From assembly GCF_029784135.1 (NCBI RefSeq), contig NC_073745.1:166061649-166125648 (forward strand): a DNA stretch of 64,000 nucleotides, given 5' to 3'. The notes under the pieces were generated by a model. It saw nothing but the letters and a program-made list of their open reading frames with translations, ran no database searches and was not told where the DNA came from. Positions within the stretch are counted from its first letter, which is position 1, and the number at the start of each line of letters is the position of its first letter. The position numbers were made by a program, and so were the translations under genes. This document shows positions 32,348-43,753 of the stretch, in pieces. The DNA comes from Toxorhynchites rutilus septentrionalis. Its lineage: Eukaryota; Arthropoda; Insecta; Diptera; Culicidae.

Positions 32348-32746
32348 TCGGGACTAAGCAGACAGCTCGTTAGTCCTTCGGTGGTAAGGCACCACGAAAG
32401 CAGCTCGGATAAGCGCACCAGCCGCAGGAAGCGTGAAGAAGCCACATCGCTATCGACCGGGAACTTCGCATGAAATTCGTCGCTATCAGAAGTCGACCGA
32501 ATTGCTGATCCGCAAGCTACCTTTGCAGCATTTGGTTCGTGGAATTGCTCAGGACTTCAAAACCGACTTGCGCTTCCAAAGTTCCGCGGTTATGACGCTG
32601 CAGGAGGCTTATTCGAAGATACCAATTTGTGTGCTGTCCATGCAAAACACGTCACATCATGCCCAAGGACATCCAGCTGGCCCATCGTATCCGAGGAGAG
32701 CGTGCTATATTAGCTTAGCATATAATCAACGGCCCTTTTCAGGGCT
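32348..32746 (+). pseudogene. Histone H3 pseudogene 2
   Basis: The start reads GTKQTAR, then TAG at the Lys9 codon, then [11 protein letters not shown], a small deletion, [18 protein letters not shown] and on through [10 protein letters not shown]...[14 protein letters not shown]. It has the same LVGL deletion, frame changes and C-terminal IRGERA-like end as copy 1. ATG is lost (ATC). Ends in a perfect histone stem-loop. Confidence 0.88.
32731..32746 (+). terminator. Histone 3' stem-loop, H3 relic 2
   Basis: GGCCCTTTTCAGGGCT, stem of six with TTTC loop, 18 bp after the end of the H3 frame. A purine-rich AGAAAAG follows some 20 bp on. Confidence 0.8.
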
Positions 32747-33162
32747 CCAAATTTGATGGATTAGAGTTCAGAAAAGTTTTTTACAGACCGAACTGAAAGG
32801 AGCATTTAGCGAAAATCGTGGTGTCGATGATAATTCGATACCGATAGGTGCCATGGATATGGATTTCATAATGAAGAATATGAAATACATGACATGATGT
32901 AGTGAATATATCCCCATATCGAAGAAATCACTTTAATGAAACTGTTTACCGTTTGTCGTTTTTAAGTGTTGGGAAAGGGCATTATTTTTGCTGAGTAAAT
33001 TCCAAGAAAAAATCCATTCCTTCTTTAAGCGTGATTCATTCTGCTTCGGATCAACGGAACAGTGATAATCATTTCATACAAAAGATAAAATGTCCAAGAG
33101 TTATATGATTGCTATTTATTGAGTCGGAAAATTGTTTCAATAGCTTAATGATAGCTTCGAAA

Positions 33163-33635
33163 ACAGGTTATAAAATGACGCTTCCTTTGCTTTCGTTCAT
33201 TTCTTACTCTACTCTCGCACCGTGACGACTCGTTTGTTTGGGACCAAGCAGATAGCAGGTTAGTCTTTCAGTGGTAAGGCACACGAAAGCAGCTCGGATA
33301 AGCGCACCAGCCGCAGGATAGGTGAAGAAGCCACATCGCTATCGACCGGGAACTTTGCGTGAAATTCATCGCTATCGGAAGTCGACCGAATTGCTGATCC
33401 GCAAGCTACCTTTGCAGCATTTGGTTCGTGGAATTGCTCAGGACTTCAAAACCGACTTGCGCTTCCAAAGTTCCGCGGTTATGACGCTGCAGGAGGCTTA
33501 TTCGAAGATACAAATTTGTGTGCTATCCACGTAAAACGCGTCACATCATGCCCAAGGACATTCAGCTGGCCCGTCGAATCCAAGGAGAGGGTGCTATATT
33601 AGCTTAGCATATAATCAACGGCCCTTTTCAGGGCT
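33163..33635 (+). pseudogene. Histone H3 pseudogene 3 with promoter remnant
   Basis: Begins with TTATAAAATGACGC promoter sequence. The H3 relic runs from about 33240 (GTKQ-A-, stop at Lys9 codon, SFSGKA) through [11 protein letters not shown] out of frame, or [10 protein letters not shown] in frame 33322, to AVMTLQEAY. All the lesions of the other two copies are present, plus private changes ([19 protein letters not shown]). It is in direct orientation to copy 2 and ends in the stem-loop at 33620-33635. Confidence 0.85.
33620..33635 (+). terminator. Histone 3' stem-loop, H3 relic 3
   Basis: GGCCCTTTTCAGGGCT, identical to that of relic 2. Confidence 0.8.
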
Positions 33636-34170
33636 CCAAATTTGATGGATTAGAGTTCAGAAAAGTTTTTTACAGGCCAAACTGAAACGAGAATTTTCGT
33701 TGGGATGCCATACAGCATCGAGAAAATTCCGGAAAGATCTAATCGTTGCTGAAAAATAATCTGTCAGTTCCCTGGGAATTGAAGAATACATCCATGCGAA
33801 AGAGTTTATTTTAATGTTTTTAAATTATATGGCGAACACAGCGACCAAATACATTTGATTTCGTAATTTTTCAATCAAGTGTAATTAGCTGGAAGGCTTC
33901 TGAAGATTATTCTTTCCCATCAGTAGGATATTTTCGTATCCAATAATGGATGCATAACATGAAAAACGGAAAATGTTTCGTATCGCCAAAATTATATAAT
34001 TTTCAATCGATTATTGCTCAGTCGCTGAAATTTTCATACTCAGAAAGTTCATTCTCCTCTAGTTTGCCTTCCAAATTGCCATCGTAAACCACACCTTCTC
34101 TCGATTCAATCACGCACGAAAAGCATACTGAAATGATATTCTGGTGGTGAAACCCATTCATTTTTTGTGA

Positions 34171-34321
34171 GGCGTCGTGCACAAATTACGTAACGCGATA
34201 AGGGGGGAGGGGTTAGATGTTGCGTTACTTTCTGTTTATTAGAGATAGGAAATTGCGTTACGAAAGGGGGGGGGAGCTTCAAAATCCAGATTTTTGCGTT
34301 ACGTAATTTGTGCACGACGCC
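34171..34321. mobile_element. 151-bp MITE (PIF/Harbinger-like)
   Basis: The ends are inverted copies of GGCGTCGTGCACAAATTACG. Both are flanked by TGA (34168-34170, 34322-34324). The interior has two inverted ...TTGCGTTACG blocks and poly-G runs. The 3-bp duplication suggests PIF/Harbinger. Without it the surrounding repeat reads GTGAGGACATCGACAAG as in other copies. Confidence 0.75.
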
Positions 34322-34989
34322 TGAGGACATCGACAAGACAACATCGTTCCTGGACGAGCTGAACGGCGAGGGATCGAGGTATTCATTACCTGGCTTGACC
34401 TGACCTGAAATGCAATCAGTTTGTTTTAACTGTGAGGAAGCGCAGAAAAGCCTATCGATCAGAAGGAGAAGAGAAGGTGACCAAGAGAGTATCAGCATCG
34501 AAATACGGTTCCTCGGGAAGACATAGAAGCAGCCGCCACACACACACACACATACACGCGCGCAACTCTTTTCGTTTGCTGGTTATCGAGAGGAAACCTG
34601 GAAAGAAATGATCGTTGCTGAAAAATAATCTGCCAGTTCCCCTTGGAATTGAAAATTACATTCAAGCGAGTTTATTTTAATGTTTTCTATCCATATAATA
34701 CTGCGACCACATACATTTGGTTTTGTGATTTGTCAATCAAGTGCAGTTAACAGGAAAGCTTCTGAAGATTATTCTTCAGAACAAGGTTTTTTGTATCCAA
34801 TATTGGATGCATAAAACCTTGAGTCTTCAAAGTAACACTCTCGTTTTTGAAGTCACCCAAATATTTATTTATTCATTCATTCAGGATGGATTTAGATTCA
34901 ACTTCAAACAAATGATCTCTAAATCAACGATAGTCCTACGTAACCCTTGCAGTTATACCATAGATATAACCCACTTCCTGTTTTTTTAT

Positions 34990-35793
34990 ACTCGCGATAC
35001 TGGAGTTCGTGTTGGAAAAAAAGTTAAACCTGGTCAGCGACACTGGCTGACGAACCAGACTGTAATATGGGATAAATCGAAGAGGTGGATGTACTCGCGG
35101 GCTCGAAATTGGCTGGCGCTTCAGGAAATATAAAAATGTAAGGAATGTAACTTCCAAGCACCTTTACACAATGTTTGATGATCAGGGGCGCTTCAATATA
35201 CCCTATATACATGTATATGGCCTCCAATTTCGTATGCATATGCCAGTTATACACTGGGTGTTGCGGAGGGGGCGGCTCACCGCCGGGTGCAAGGTATCAG
35301 GGGTGCAGAATGAACCGAATTTATATGAAGAAATTGGATAAATATGATTTCTGATGGGGAGTGGGGATGCAAATCAACTCTCCCGCCCCGAGTGCAGAAG
35401 CTTCACTCGACGTCACTGCACATCATACAAGTAATGTGTCTTGGATGTATACATACATCACCTCCAATTTTAGATTTTTTTACGGTTTAATGTTTGCTGG
35501 GCAGGCCCGAATTGTTAAAATATGAATGAAATTTTTTACTTCATGTTATTTGATTACTTGAGACATGTTCTGTTCAGTACTACTTTATTTAACCATTTCT
35601 ATATAAATTTTGCGATATTTTCACTAAAACACAATCGACAACCAGGGACGCCGTATCCGATTACAACTATTTCGTATCAGAGCTTTCACTGCCTAGAATC
35701 ATATTTCAGATAGCCGTGCAAGATAACTGCGGCTTGATAATCCAAACAACCGGAGTTCATATCCCATCGGAGCAATTTTATGACCATAGCCAC
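34990..35793. other. Mixed repeat fragments
   Basis: 35456-35508 is the end of a CCCAGCAAAC-type MITE; 35522-35620 resembles 26246-26340; 35715-35775 is a decayed tRNA-like module. No gene seen. Confidence 0.4.
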
Positions 35794-35880
35794 TAGGGAT
35801 TGTTAACCGGTTATTCCGTTATCGGTTTTACCGGTAATACCGGGCCATTTTCCATTACCGAATTACCGATAATTTTCTGT
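35794..35880 (+). repeat. hAT-like element end (fragment)
   Basis: TAGGGATTGTTAACCGGTTATT and the following ACCGG-rich sub-terminal repeats match the ends of the element at 39980-41899. Only one end is present. Confidence 0.65.
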
Positions 35881-35887
35881 GCCATTT

Positions 35888-36082
35888 CAAACATTCATAT
35901 TCCATTCCCAACACAAGTCAATCAAACAATTATTATTTCTACAAACATAAATACTCATATAAAAAATGGCGATTCGTGAGGCTATAATAAACATTTCACG
36001 AAAATATTTTGCGCCATTTGTTTTTTTCCTATGTCTGTAATAAATCGTATATGAGTATGGCAAAAGTCGCTATTATAGCCTA
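35888..36082 (-). repeat. Fragment of the TA-flanked MITE
   Basis: Inverse of 530-695, with a few per cent divergence. Confidence 0.7.
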
Positions 36083-36086
36083 AGTT

Positions 36087-36504
36087 ATACGGAGTCAATT
36101 AAATTTATTTTTCAAGTTAATTTTACATGAATTAACTTACAACCTTTTTCCCATGCACTGTCAAATGTTTATCCGTCAAAGGAACAAAAGATTGTGTGTT
36201 GTCTGACTTTGTTCGTTAACGTTTTTAGTCGACGTAACGAGAAGTAAAATTGAATTGAAATTAAATTTAGAACACTTCAAAAATATTGAAATTTCAGTTT
36301 CTGTTAGAATGTCGGGACATTATGATTTTGAAGGCTAGCATTGATGTAGGGAAAAATAGATCGTTCATTTCATTTGCTTATTTTTACTTCTAATAACAAC
36401 ACTTTTCCTATGTAGTAGGCTATTATAAGAAAAGTAACATACATAAACAAAATCTGTGACGTCACAGATTTAAAAAATCTTCCCACCTCTCATTTTCCAT
36501 CTCG
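36087..36504 (-). repeat. Fragment of the 9-bp-TSD MITE
   Basis: Inverse of 26937-27362, ending in the TIR (...TTTTCCATCTCG). The other half is missing. Confidence 0.75.
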
Positions 36505-36876
36505 CCCCACACTGATGTTGTTGTTTACATTATATTTGACGTTTACCTGGGCTATTGCCCAGTTAAAGAGCAGCCCAATTGAACAACGCCCAGTTAGCGA
36601 ACGAGTGCTGTACAGCTGTATGTCTGTCCATGATATAAGGAAGCACCCAAAACTTTGCCATGCAGGCAAAAATGATTAGATAAGGAATTCTTTCTGCTTA
36701 CCTGGATAGCAAAGACGAGACAATTTCCCTTTTTTCGATTGTAATTAGGTTATGTTTTGTTTCGAATCCAATTTTTACTAACTTTAGTGACCTGTTTTGT
36801 AATTGTTTATTGCTCCATAAATCGTTTTAATGTACACTACTATGTGCATTATTATCTATTGAAAATAGGTGTTACT

Positions 36877-38648
36877 CTACTGATATACCGTTTTCAGTAG
36901 GGGATATTTCCTCTTTTCGGCAGGTTTGTAAGCATGTTGATAGACACTTACTAGGCGCCAATAATCAGGGTATCCCGTACCTTTTCTCCAAAATGCAAAG
37001 GGCGGGGCAAGCGTGTTTATGATATAATTTTTTTTACTGTACGGATCTCTAGGTTTGGGAATGTTCAACTGTTTTGGATCTGCTTTATGAGAGCAATTAG
37101 AAATTCCGCTGTCGAAGCTGACCACTGTTCCAGAAGAGTTACTTTGAGGAACGCCTGCTTTGAATGCACACCTGAACTCATGTTGTACTTTGTAGCTTAT
37201 TTCTTCCGGCGGTTGATGATGGCATAAACGGTTTATTTTGTTGAGTTTCTGTTTATCACAAGGAGTTCGTTGCCTAGAGCTTTGAAGACAGGTATCATGA
37301 TCTACGAATTGTCTTAGATTTGACATATTTTTACTTTGTTGTTGCTTCAAATCAGGCAACTCGTCTGCAAAAGGAGCATCGATCTCTTCACCAGAATTTC
37401 CACTTTTCGGATCTTTCATATTGTCAGAAGATGCAGGTCTGATGTTCTTCGCAGATTTAGCTGATTTTGCTGATCCATTACATTTGCAACGATTGGCTAG
37501 ATTGTAAGTTTTGGTATATTCATCATGTTGACGAATGATATCACGGTTGAAGAAATCGCCTTCGCCTAGGGTATTAGAAAACACTCCTCCAGTATGGACA
37601 ACTACAATATATTGAAATTAAACGTTCCGCACACAAATGAATATTTCAAACATTACCATTGGGTAAATTAAGATCCTTGGGAGGCTCAACAACTTCAAAA
37701 ATGGGAGGTGCCACTGAGGGTTTCGATCCGTCCATATATATTGTTCGATGTGGATCATGCTTTGGTCGATAATCCCAACCAATGGCTAAGTCCATTGCGC
37801 CATTCTTCTCTCGTTCTTTCAAATCAAGAGGTTTTTGATTAAGACCAGAAGCGCTCAACGGTTTCGGTATTACTCCGCATGTTTTTGGTCTGTATACTCT
37901 ATATTTTGTACACTTTGTTGGGCCAGCTTTGTAGTTTTTGCATCCAACACCTCAAATGTAAATATCGTCATCAAAATAAATTAGAAAAAAACCGTAAATT
38001 TTCAGTTGTTCAGTTGGTTCAATTTCGCATTCGTTACAAGTGTCTTGATAATGTCGTATTGTAACACGGCATGGTATTCTAATGTATTTTTGTTTATTTG
38101 TAAATTGAAAACAAAATTAAAGTGCGTGTTATTGTATACAAGATGTAATAACAGTGATTTCCGACAGTCGTGTCAATGCTGGAATAATAGCTAATGTCTT
38201 TTATTTATTTACGGCATATGCTTAGCTTTCAATTTCAGAATAATTTACAAAAGTCATCATTTCATGCATAATTCCAAAATTGACAAACAAAACTTCATTT
38301 TTATCTGTGGTTCAGTATATCTTTTGATATATCCCATAAACATTTATTACCTGTCGCATAGGGACCTACTTCCAATGCAAAACCGGGGTTTGCTGATCCG
38401 GCCACTTGCGCTTTCCGAAAAGCTATGTCCATGACAGCATCAGGTAGTGGTTGATGTTCCAAATTTTCTTGGGCCATTTTCCGTGCAGTTTGGAAATTTC
38501 CAATTGCAGGAACGAAGGCTGTTTTCGGTCGATCTTGTCGATGAGAGTTAAAAATATTCTGCGTGTTAGATTCGAATCCTTGGGATCTATTCCGCAAATT
38601 CATATTAGTGAATTTGTTGATTATTTCCGCTGAATAGGCCGTATCCAT
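36877..38648 (-). CDS. Uncharacterised multi-exon host gene
   Basis: At least three exons. Exon 1 (38351-38648) starts ATG, reads a Q/N-rich start, then KTAFVPAIGNFQTARKMAQE and FALEVGPYAT, and ends at donor ACAG|GTAATA. Exon 2 (37657-37889) follows acceptor TATACAG, reads GVIPKPLSASG and GWDYRPKHDPHRTIYM, and ends at AATG|GTAATG. Exon 3 (36877-37601) follows acceptor TTGTAG and joins in phase as NGVVHTGGVFSN. It carries a short SAKSAKSAK repeat and ends GYPDYWRLVSVYQHAYK and VYQ with TAG. Exons 1 and 2 do not join in phase with these sites, so a small exon or another site is missed. No signal peptide, membrane span or known enzyme motif is seen, and the product is not recognised. No stops break the exons, and their composition differs from the repeats around. 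Confidence 0.7.
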
Positions 38649-38979
38649 TATATGATTACCGATGTGGTTCCCGTTCCTAGCACAAAGATAACCAAAATGT
38701 AAGAGCCGTAAGCAAATCCTTTTTACGCATGTTATGAATACTATAAGGAAAACTTAAGTAACAAAAGCTATGTTCAAAATAAATTGTATGGTTATATTAT
38801 TCCCTTGTGATTTTATTAGTGTAAATTTAATCAGAATACGAACAGTTGGTTTAATATTTCTTATCCAAATCAACAAGTTCATAATCCTGAATGAAGTCAG
38901 GACTAAACTAAATTATCTACATCCTCAATCCAATTCTCGTGCAAGATTTTTCGTCCACTTGCAAATAAATCTCAGAATT

Positions 38980-39280
38980 TCAACACGGATTTGTGAAGAA
39001 GCGGTCAACCACAACAAACCTCATTTTTCATTTTTCCAAAGCGTTTGACAAAGTTCCTCACGGCCTAGCCGTTACGAAACTTCGTCACCTGGGTTTCCCT
39101 CTCTGGATCACCGAGTGGCTGCGTTCTTATCTGGCTGAGCGACAGGCGTACGTCAACATCAGCGGGTCGCATTCTCGTACATTCCCCATCACATCTGGTG
39201 TGCCACAGGGCAGCGTGCTGGGGCCACTCATTTTCGTGCTGTTCGTGAACAATTTGTGCTTTCGAGCCCCCTCTAAGACA
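38980..39280 (+). pseudogene. Non-LTR retrotransposon reverse transcriptase fragment
   Basis: The frame gives FSKAFDKVPHGLAVTKLRHLGFP, then SGVPQGSVLGPLIFVLFVNNL. These are RT motifs of jockey/CR1-like LINEs (finger/palm, upstream of the YADD motif, which is missing). Truncated at both ends. Confidence 0.8.
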
Positions 39281-39979
39281 GGGGGAGCAGTATCTAGCCA
39301 CCATAGAATCATTTTTTGCACCATAAAACCTCCAAATGCCAAATTATTATATATATATAGATAGATAGGTGAAAATAACCGACGAGCAGAAAACGAATAT
39401 AATCTTGTTTTGACATGTTTGCTGATAATGGCTCTAAATGACCAGCAATTGCGATAACCCTCTACGATATGGGTATAGGGTGGAAGGGATATAACTGCGG
39501 AAGCGAACCGGAAATTAAGTTAGAGAACGGAAATAGATATGGAAACGGGAACGAAAATGAAAATGGAAACGAAAACGTTCAACATTGGAACCGAAGTCTT
39601 CGAAACCAGCAACAGCGGAGCGGAAATCGGAACGCAAGAGGAAGGCACATGAGTCGCATCGCGAATACATTACACCAGATTCGCGCTGAATGCCATAAGC
39701 TTTGTAGAGAATTTGCCGACGTCGTTCGCTGAGATGAAGAAGAGGTTAGATTGGGATAAATGGGAGATGTCCGTTTGCGAGAAAATTGACTTCCTCAAGT
39801 CGAACAATACGTGGACGTTAGTCAAACTACCCCAAGGTCTTGGCCCATTAACATGCAAAGGGTAGTAGAACGATACCGACGGAAGAAATCGAGACTCGTA
39901 GCCCACGGCTTCTGTCAGAATGTAGGATTCGACCACATCGAGACAAATTTTCCGGTTGCACCACTAGACACCGTGCGAG

Positions 39980-41899
39980 TAGGGATTGCATTACCGTGGC
40001 AAATATTCAATAACCGGTTATTCGGTAATGAACATTTCATTACCGGTAAAACCGGTAAATTACTGGTAAAACAATACTTTGAAAAAAAAAAAACATTTTC
40101 TTGAAGGAACGGCTTTTATTGAAATTAATACTAAGAGACACAGATAATGTTAATTCTGTCGTTTTCTAATCCAGATTGGATTTCATTAGGGGAAATCAGG
40201 GTAAAACATACACCCTAAGGATTCCCACATATTTCCTAGACCTCCCATGTTCCTTCGACTGTTCGACTTCAAATCGTTACAGGACCTCTCTTCAACCATT
40301 CATGAACTGTTCTACAGTATCTGTTGATTATTTTTTGAGTAGAACTCGCGTTTTGATAGAATACAAAAACTGATGTTTTTAGGTGAAATAAATGAGGGTG
40401 CGAGTGAAATCGACACCCTGTCGGGTTAAAACCTTTAGAGAAACGAATGTAAACTTGTTACAATCAGCAGGTAATGGACAAATTCCTACTCCTGGTCCAG
40501 AGTAAACACGAGAGTTTTGAACCCAGCTCGGGTGAGCAACCACGGGGGTTGTGCCGATGACGTTGAAGCTCTTCTAGGCTTTTTTGCTGGCAAGCCCTGT
40601 TCAACGTTGGTTGTGACTGTTTTATCAATCCAGTTCTGTCGGTTTGTCTTCCAAATATAAACATAAGACATCTACAAAATGCAAGGACGATTTTTTCCTG
40701 TCAGTGGAACACATACCAGGTGTCGGTTTTACCCTGACTGAAGGTGTCGGTGTTACCCCGAATGAGCTCGAAATTTCAAAACAACGTTTTCCATAATCGA
40801 TAATCAACAAAACCACCTACCGTCTCAGAAAATACACTGAACAATGATCTAAGATGAATTAGGCTCACAGAAGTATCGAATTTTCCCTAAATTTTCCGAC
40901 TAAAACACTTAAATTCCACTAGCGAAATTTTACACGGACTAACCCCTGTTTGTTGACCAGTCATGTTGTGTTGTTTGTTTTGACAGTGAAGCTTTTTCCG
41001 CAGCTGTAGGGTGAATCGGAACGTAAAAAATGACAAGTGTGTTAAAGGGACATTGGAAAATTTGCGAAAAATTGCTTCTAATTGGAAAAATCAGGAGGTG
41101 TCTGGTTTACCCTGATTTACCTCTACCGAAATTTCCAGAAGAGGATAACGGACGTTCAGAGTCCAATGATGTTGGGCGTACAGTACGAATAGCATCGAAT
41201 ACCATTGCCATGTATTTGCCTCTGATGCCTTCTGTACGAAAACATGTCTGAGGATTTTCATCAATCCGTTTATAGACGTTGAGCTTGGGCTGGACGTTGG
41301 TACCTTTGATTGCTGCAATCGTCAAGTTTTTCCTTGATGCTCAACAGATTCTACATCTTCCAGTGGATTTTTCCCTCCTGTAATCCAGCTACTGAACCGA
41401 TACCATAATCGTCAAATTTAATTGAATCACGAACGATTTAAAATGCCTGCTTGTTCAATGCAGTCCGTGAAGTTTGATAAAAGACGCCGAAGTCATCATT
41501 AATTGTGCCACGACCATGAGCAGAATGCAGATAGCTGTTCTAGCATAAATTGCAATCCGACATCAGTTTCATAAAGTGTGCAGTTCTTACGGTATAGCAG
41601 TTCAACAGCAACCAGAACTGGTTCGAGGGCATCGAGTATCGGGATCGAGCAGCTATTTTTGAACAGTAGGTCGGAGGTCGTAGAATCGGTGCAACACTGC
41701 CAGTTGGATTTTTCAATCTTATTAAGATTCTAGAGTAATATTTCAAAGCAGCATAAAGGCGAATATTATTTATGGTGTAAAAATTAAAATTACCGAAATT
41801 ACCGGTTATTGATAGTAAAACTACCGGTAATTCGGTAATGGAAAATGATCCGGTTTTACCGGTAAAACTGGTAACGGTAAAACCGGTTAACAATCCCTA
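39980..41899. mobile_element. hAT-like non-autonomous element
   Basis: Ends TAGGGATTG...CAATCCCTA with ACCGG-rich sub-terminal repeats. It is flanked by an 8-bp duplication CGTGCGAG (39972-39979 and 41900-41907), as for hAT transposons. The copia frame continues across when it is removed. No intact transposase. A second TIR element (40187-41121) lies within. Confidence 0.8.
40187..41121. mobile_element. TIR element nested in the hAT-like element
   Basis: The ends are inverted copies around AAATCAGGGTAAAAC (40193) and GTTTACCCTGATTT (41104). Related GTTTTACCCTGA and GTTACCCCGAA motifs occur inside near 40727 and 40752. Borders are approximate. No transposase frame. Confidence 0.5.
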
Positions 41900-42149
41900 C
41901 GTGCGAGTGGAGCCGGGAATGACGGAAAATTGCAGGTGGATGTAAAGACTGCATTTTTGAACAGTCAGTTAGAGGAAGAGATGTACATGACCCAACCGGA
42001 GGAATTCAAAAAAGTGAAGAATTTGGTGCGCCGACTCATGCGGTCTAAGCCGTAGCCTTAAACAAGCCTTGAGAACTTAAAATGCAAGGTTTCATTCAGT
42101 CGCCGAGAAGATTGAAGTCAATCCTGACTTTGATAAGCCGTTCAAATTC

Positions 42150-43753
42150 CAGACCGATGCAAGTGACAGTGCTATTGCAGCTGTTCTGACTCAGCAACAT
42201 GAGGATGGGGAGAAAATTGTGGCATATTTTTCCCAAAAGCTCTCCCCTGCACAACAGTCTTATGCTGCTTCAGAGAAAGAAGGGTTGGCAGTATTGTCAG
42301 CTATCGAAAAATTTCGTCCCTTTATAGAGGGTACTCATTTTGTGGTAGTCACTGATGCCTCGGCACTGACTCACATAATGAAAGGAAAGTGGCGAACCTC
42401 ATCCAGATTAAGCAGATGGAGCATTGAATTGCAAGGATACGATCTAGAAATCCGGCATAGACGGGGCAAAGACAATATTATTCCAGATGCTTTGTCACGA
42501 TCTTTGGAAATTGGGGAAATTTCTCAAAGAGAGGACAGGTGGTACGCCGAGTTATACAAGAAAGTTCAGACTGCACCTGAGGATTATATCGATATTAAAT
42601 CGAGGATGACAAATTACTAAAATTTATCCCTTGTCAAACCGATGTCCTGGATTATAGGTTTGAATGGAAAATCTGTGTGCCAGAAAGATTAAGGATGCTC
42701 ATTTTGCGAAAGGAGCACGACGAAAATTTTCATATAGGCTACGAGAAATTGCTGCATCGAATAAGAGGAAAGTATTTCTGGCCAAAAGTTGCTGCTTCGG
42801 TCAAAAATTATGTAGAAAAATGTCAAGTTTGCAAAGAATGCAAACCAGCATACATCTCGCAGCATCCGATTATGGGGAACCCTCGAATCGCCACAAAGCC
42901 ATTCCAAATATTGGCCATGGATTTCATCCAGTCGCTTCCGCGTACAAAATCAGGAAATGTACATTTGCTTGTTCTATTGGACCTGTTCTCCAAATGGACC
43001 ATTTTGGTACCAGTCAAGAAAATCTCTACAGAAATTATCATAAAAATACTCCAAGAGCAGTGGTTCCATCGATACTCTGTTCCTGAAGTTATTATTAGTG
43101 ATAATGCAACGTGCTTTGTAAGTCACAAATTTAGAGATTACCTTGATCAGTACCAGGTTCAACACTGGGCCAATGCCAGGTACCATAGCCAAGCCAATCC
43201 GGTGGAACGCCTGAACAGAAGTATAAACGCATGTATGCGGACATATGTAAAAACTGATCAGCGTCTCTGGGATACCAAAATTTCCGAAATTGAATATACG
43301 CTAAACAATACGGTCCACGCATCCACGGGTTTCACTCCTTACAGAATTTTGTTCGGACACGAGGTGGTAGCCGAAGGAGAGGCTCATGTTAGGGACGTTG
43401 ATATGACCAGCGGCTCTGTAAAAGATAGAATGAACCTCAAGGGTAGAGTGGACAGAAACATTTACGAAACGGTTCACAAGAATTTAGAGAAGGCCTATGA
43501 AAAAGGAACTAGGACTTACAATTTTCGATTCCGGAAACCTGCTCCCGTCTATAAGGTAGGACAACAGGTCTTCAAGAGAAATTTTTCGCTCTCATCTGCT
43601 GGCGAGGCATATAATGCCAAATTAGGTGCTCTCTACACACCCTGCATAATCCTTGCTAGGAGGGGAAACAGCTGTTATGAGCTAGCTGACGAGCATGGTA
43701 AACCCCTTGGGGTATTTTCCGCTGCGGATCTCAAACCAGGGATCCCTAATTGA
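42150..43753 (+). pseudogene. Gypsy RNase H and integrase, frameshifted
   Basis: RNase H: FQTDASDSAIAAVL, EKEGLAVLSAIEKF and VVTDASALTHIM are conserved, then RRGKDNIIPDALSR. One base is lost near 42598, and the frame moves to the integrase frame (DDKLLKFI...ICVPERLRM). Integrase has the HHCC site (H-X4-H as HDENFH, and CQVC) and D in AMDFIQS, D in ISDNATCF and E in NPVERLN, with 34 residues between the last two. Frame 42677-43753 is otherwise intact to the natural end. Not the same lineage as the mag-type element at 2070. Confidence 0.85.

Larger units (their letters stand above)
31514..32944. repeat. ~1.4-kb palindrome containing two H3 relics head to head
   Basis: Arms 31514-32212 and 32235-32944 are about 700 bp each and roughly 95% alike, with a ~22-bp spacer. 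Each arm runs from the centre through a TATA-like promoter region, the H3 relic, the histone stem-loop and about 190 bp of 3' flank. The divergent layout is like that of paired histone genes, but here both arms are the same gene. Confidence 0.85.
30388..34985 (+). repeat. Composite repeat family, largest copy, carrying histone H3 relics
   Basis: The start (TTTTTGACGTAGGACTACGTC) and end (ATATAACCCACTTCCTG then T-run) are those of copy B. The common first part runs to about 31150. A central block of 2.5 kb then holds three H3 relics, and common modules return from about 33690 (CATCAGTAGGATATTTTCG; CTTCTCTCGATTCAATCAC; ACACATACACGCGCG). The region just before the third H3 relic (33040-33170) also aligns with the first part of the family (AAAGATAAAATGTC...TTTCAATAG). 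So histone DNA is joined to family sequence more than once. A small MITE at 34171-34321 is a later insertion. Confidence 0.65.

Noticed and set aside
31695..32756. 107-codon H3-like frames as functional histone variants
   Set aside because: They lack the N-terminal tail, the end of the histone fold is out of frame, and an identical set of lesions is shared by all copies.
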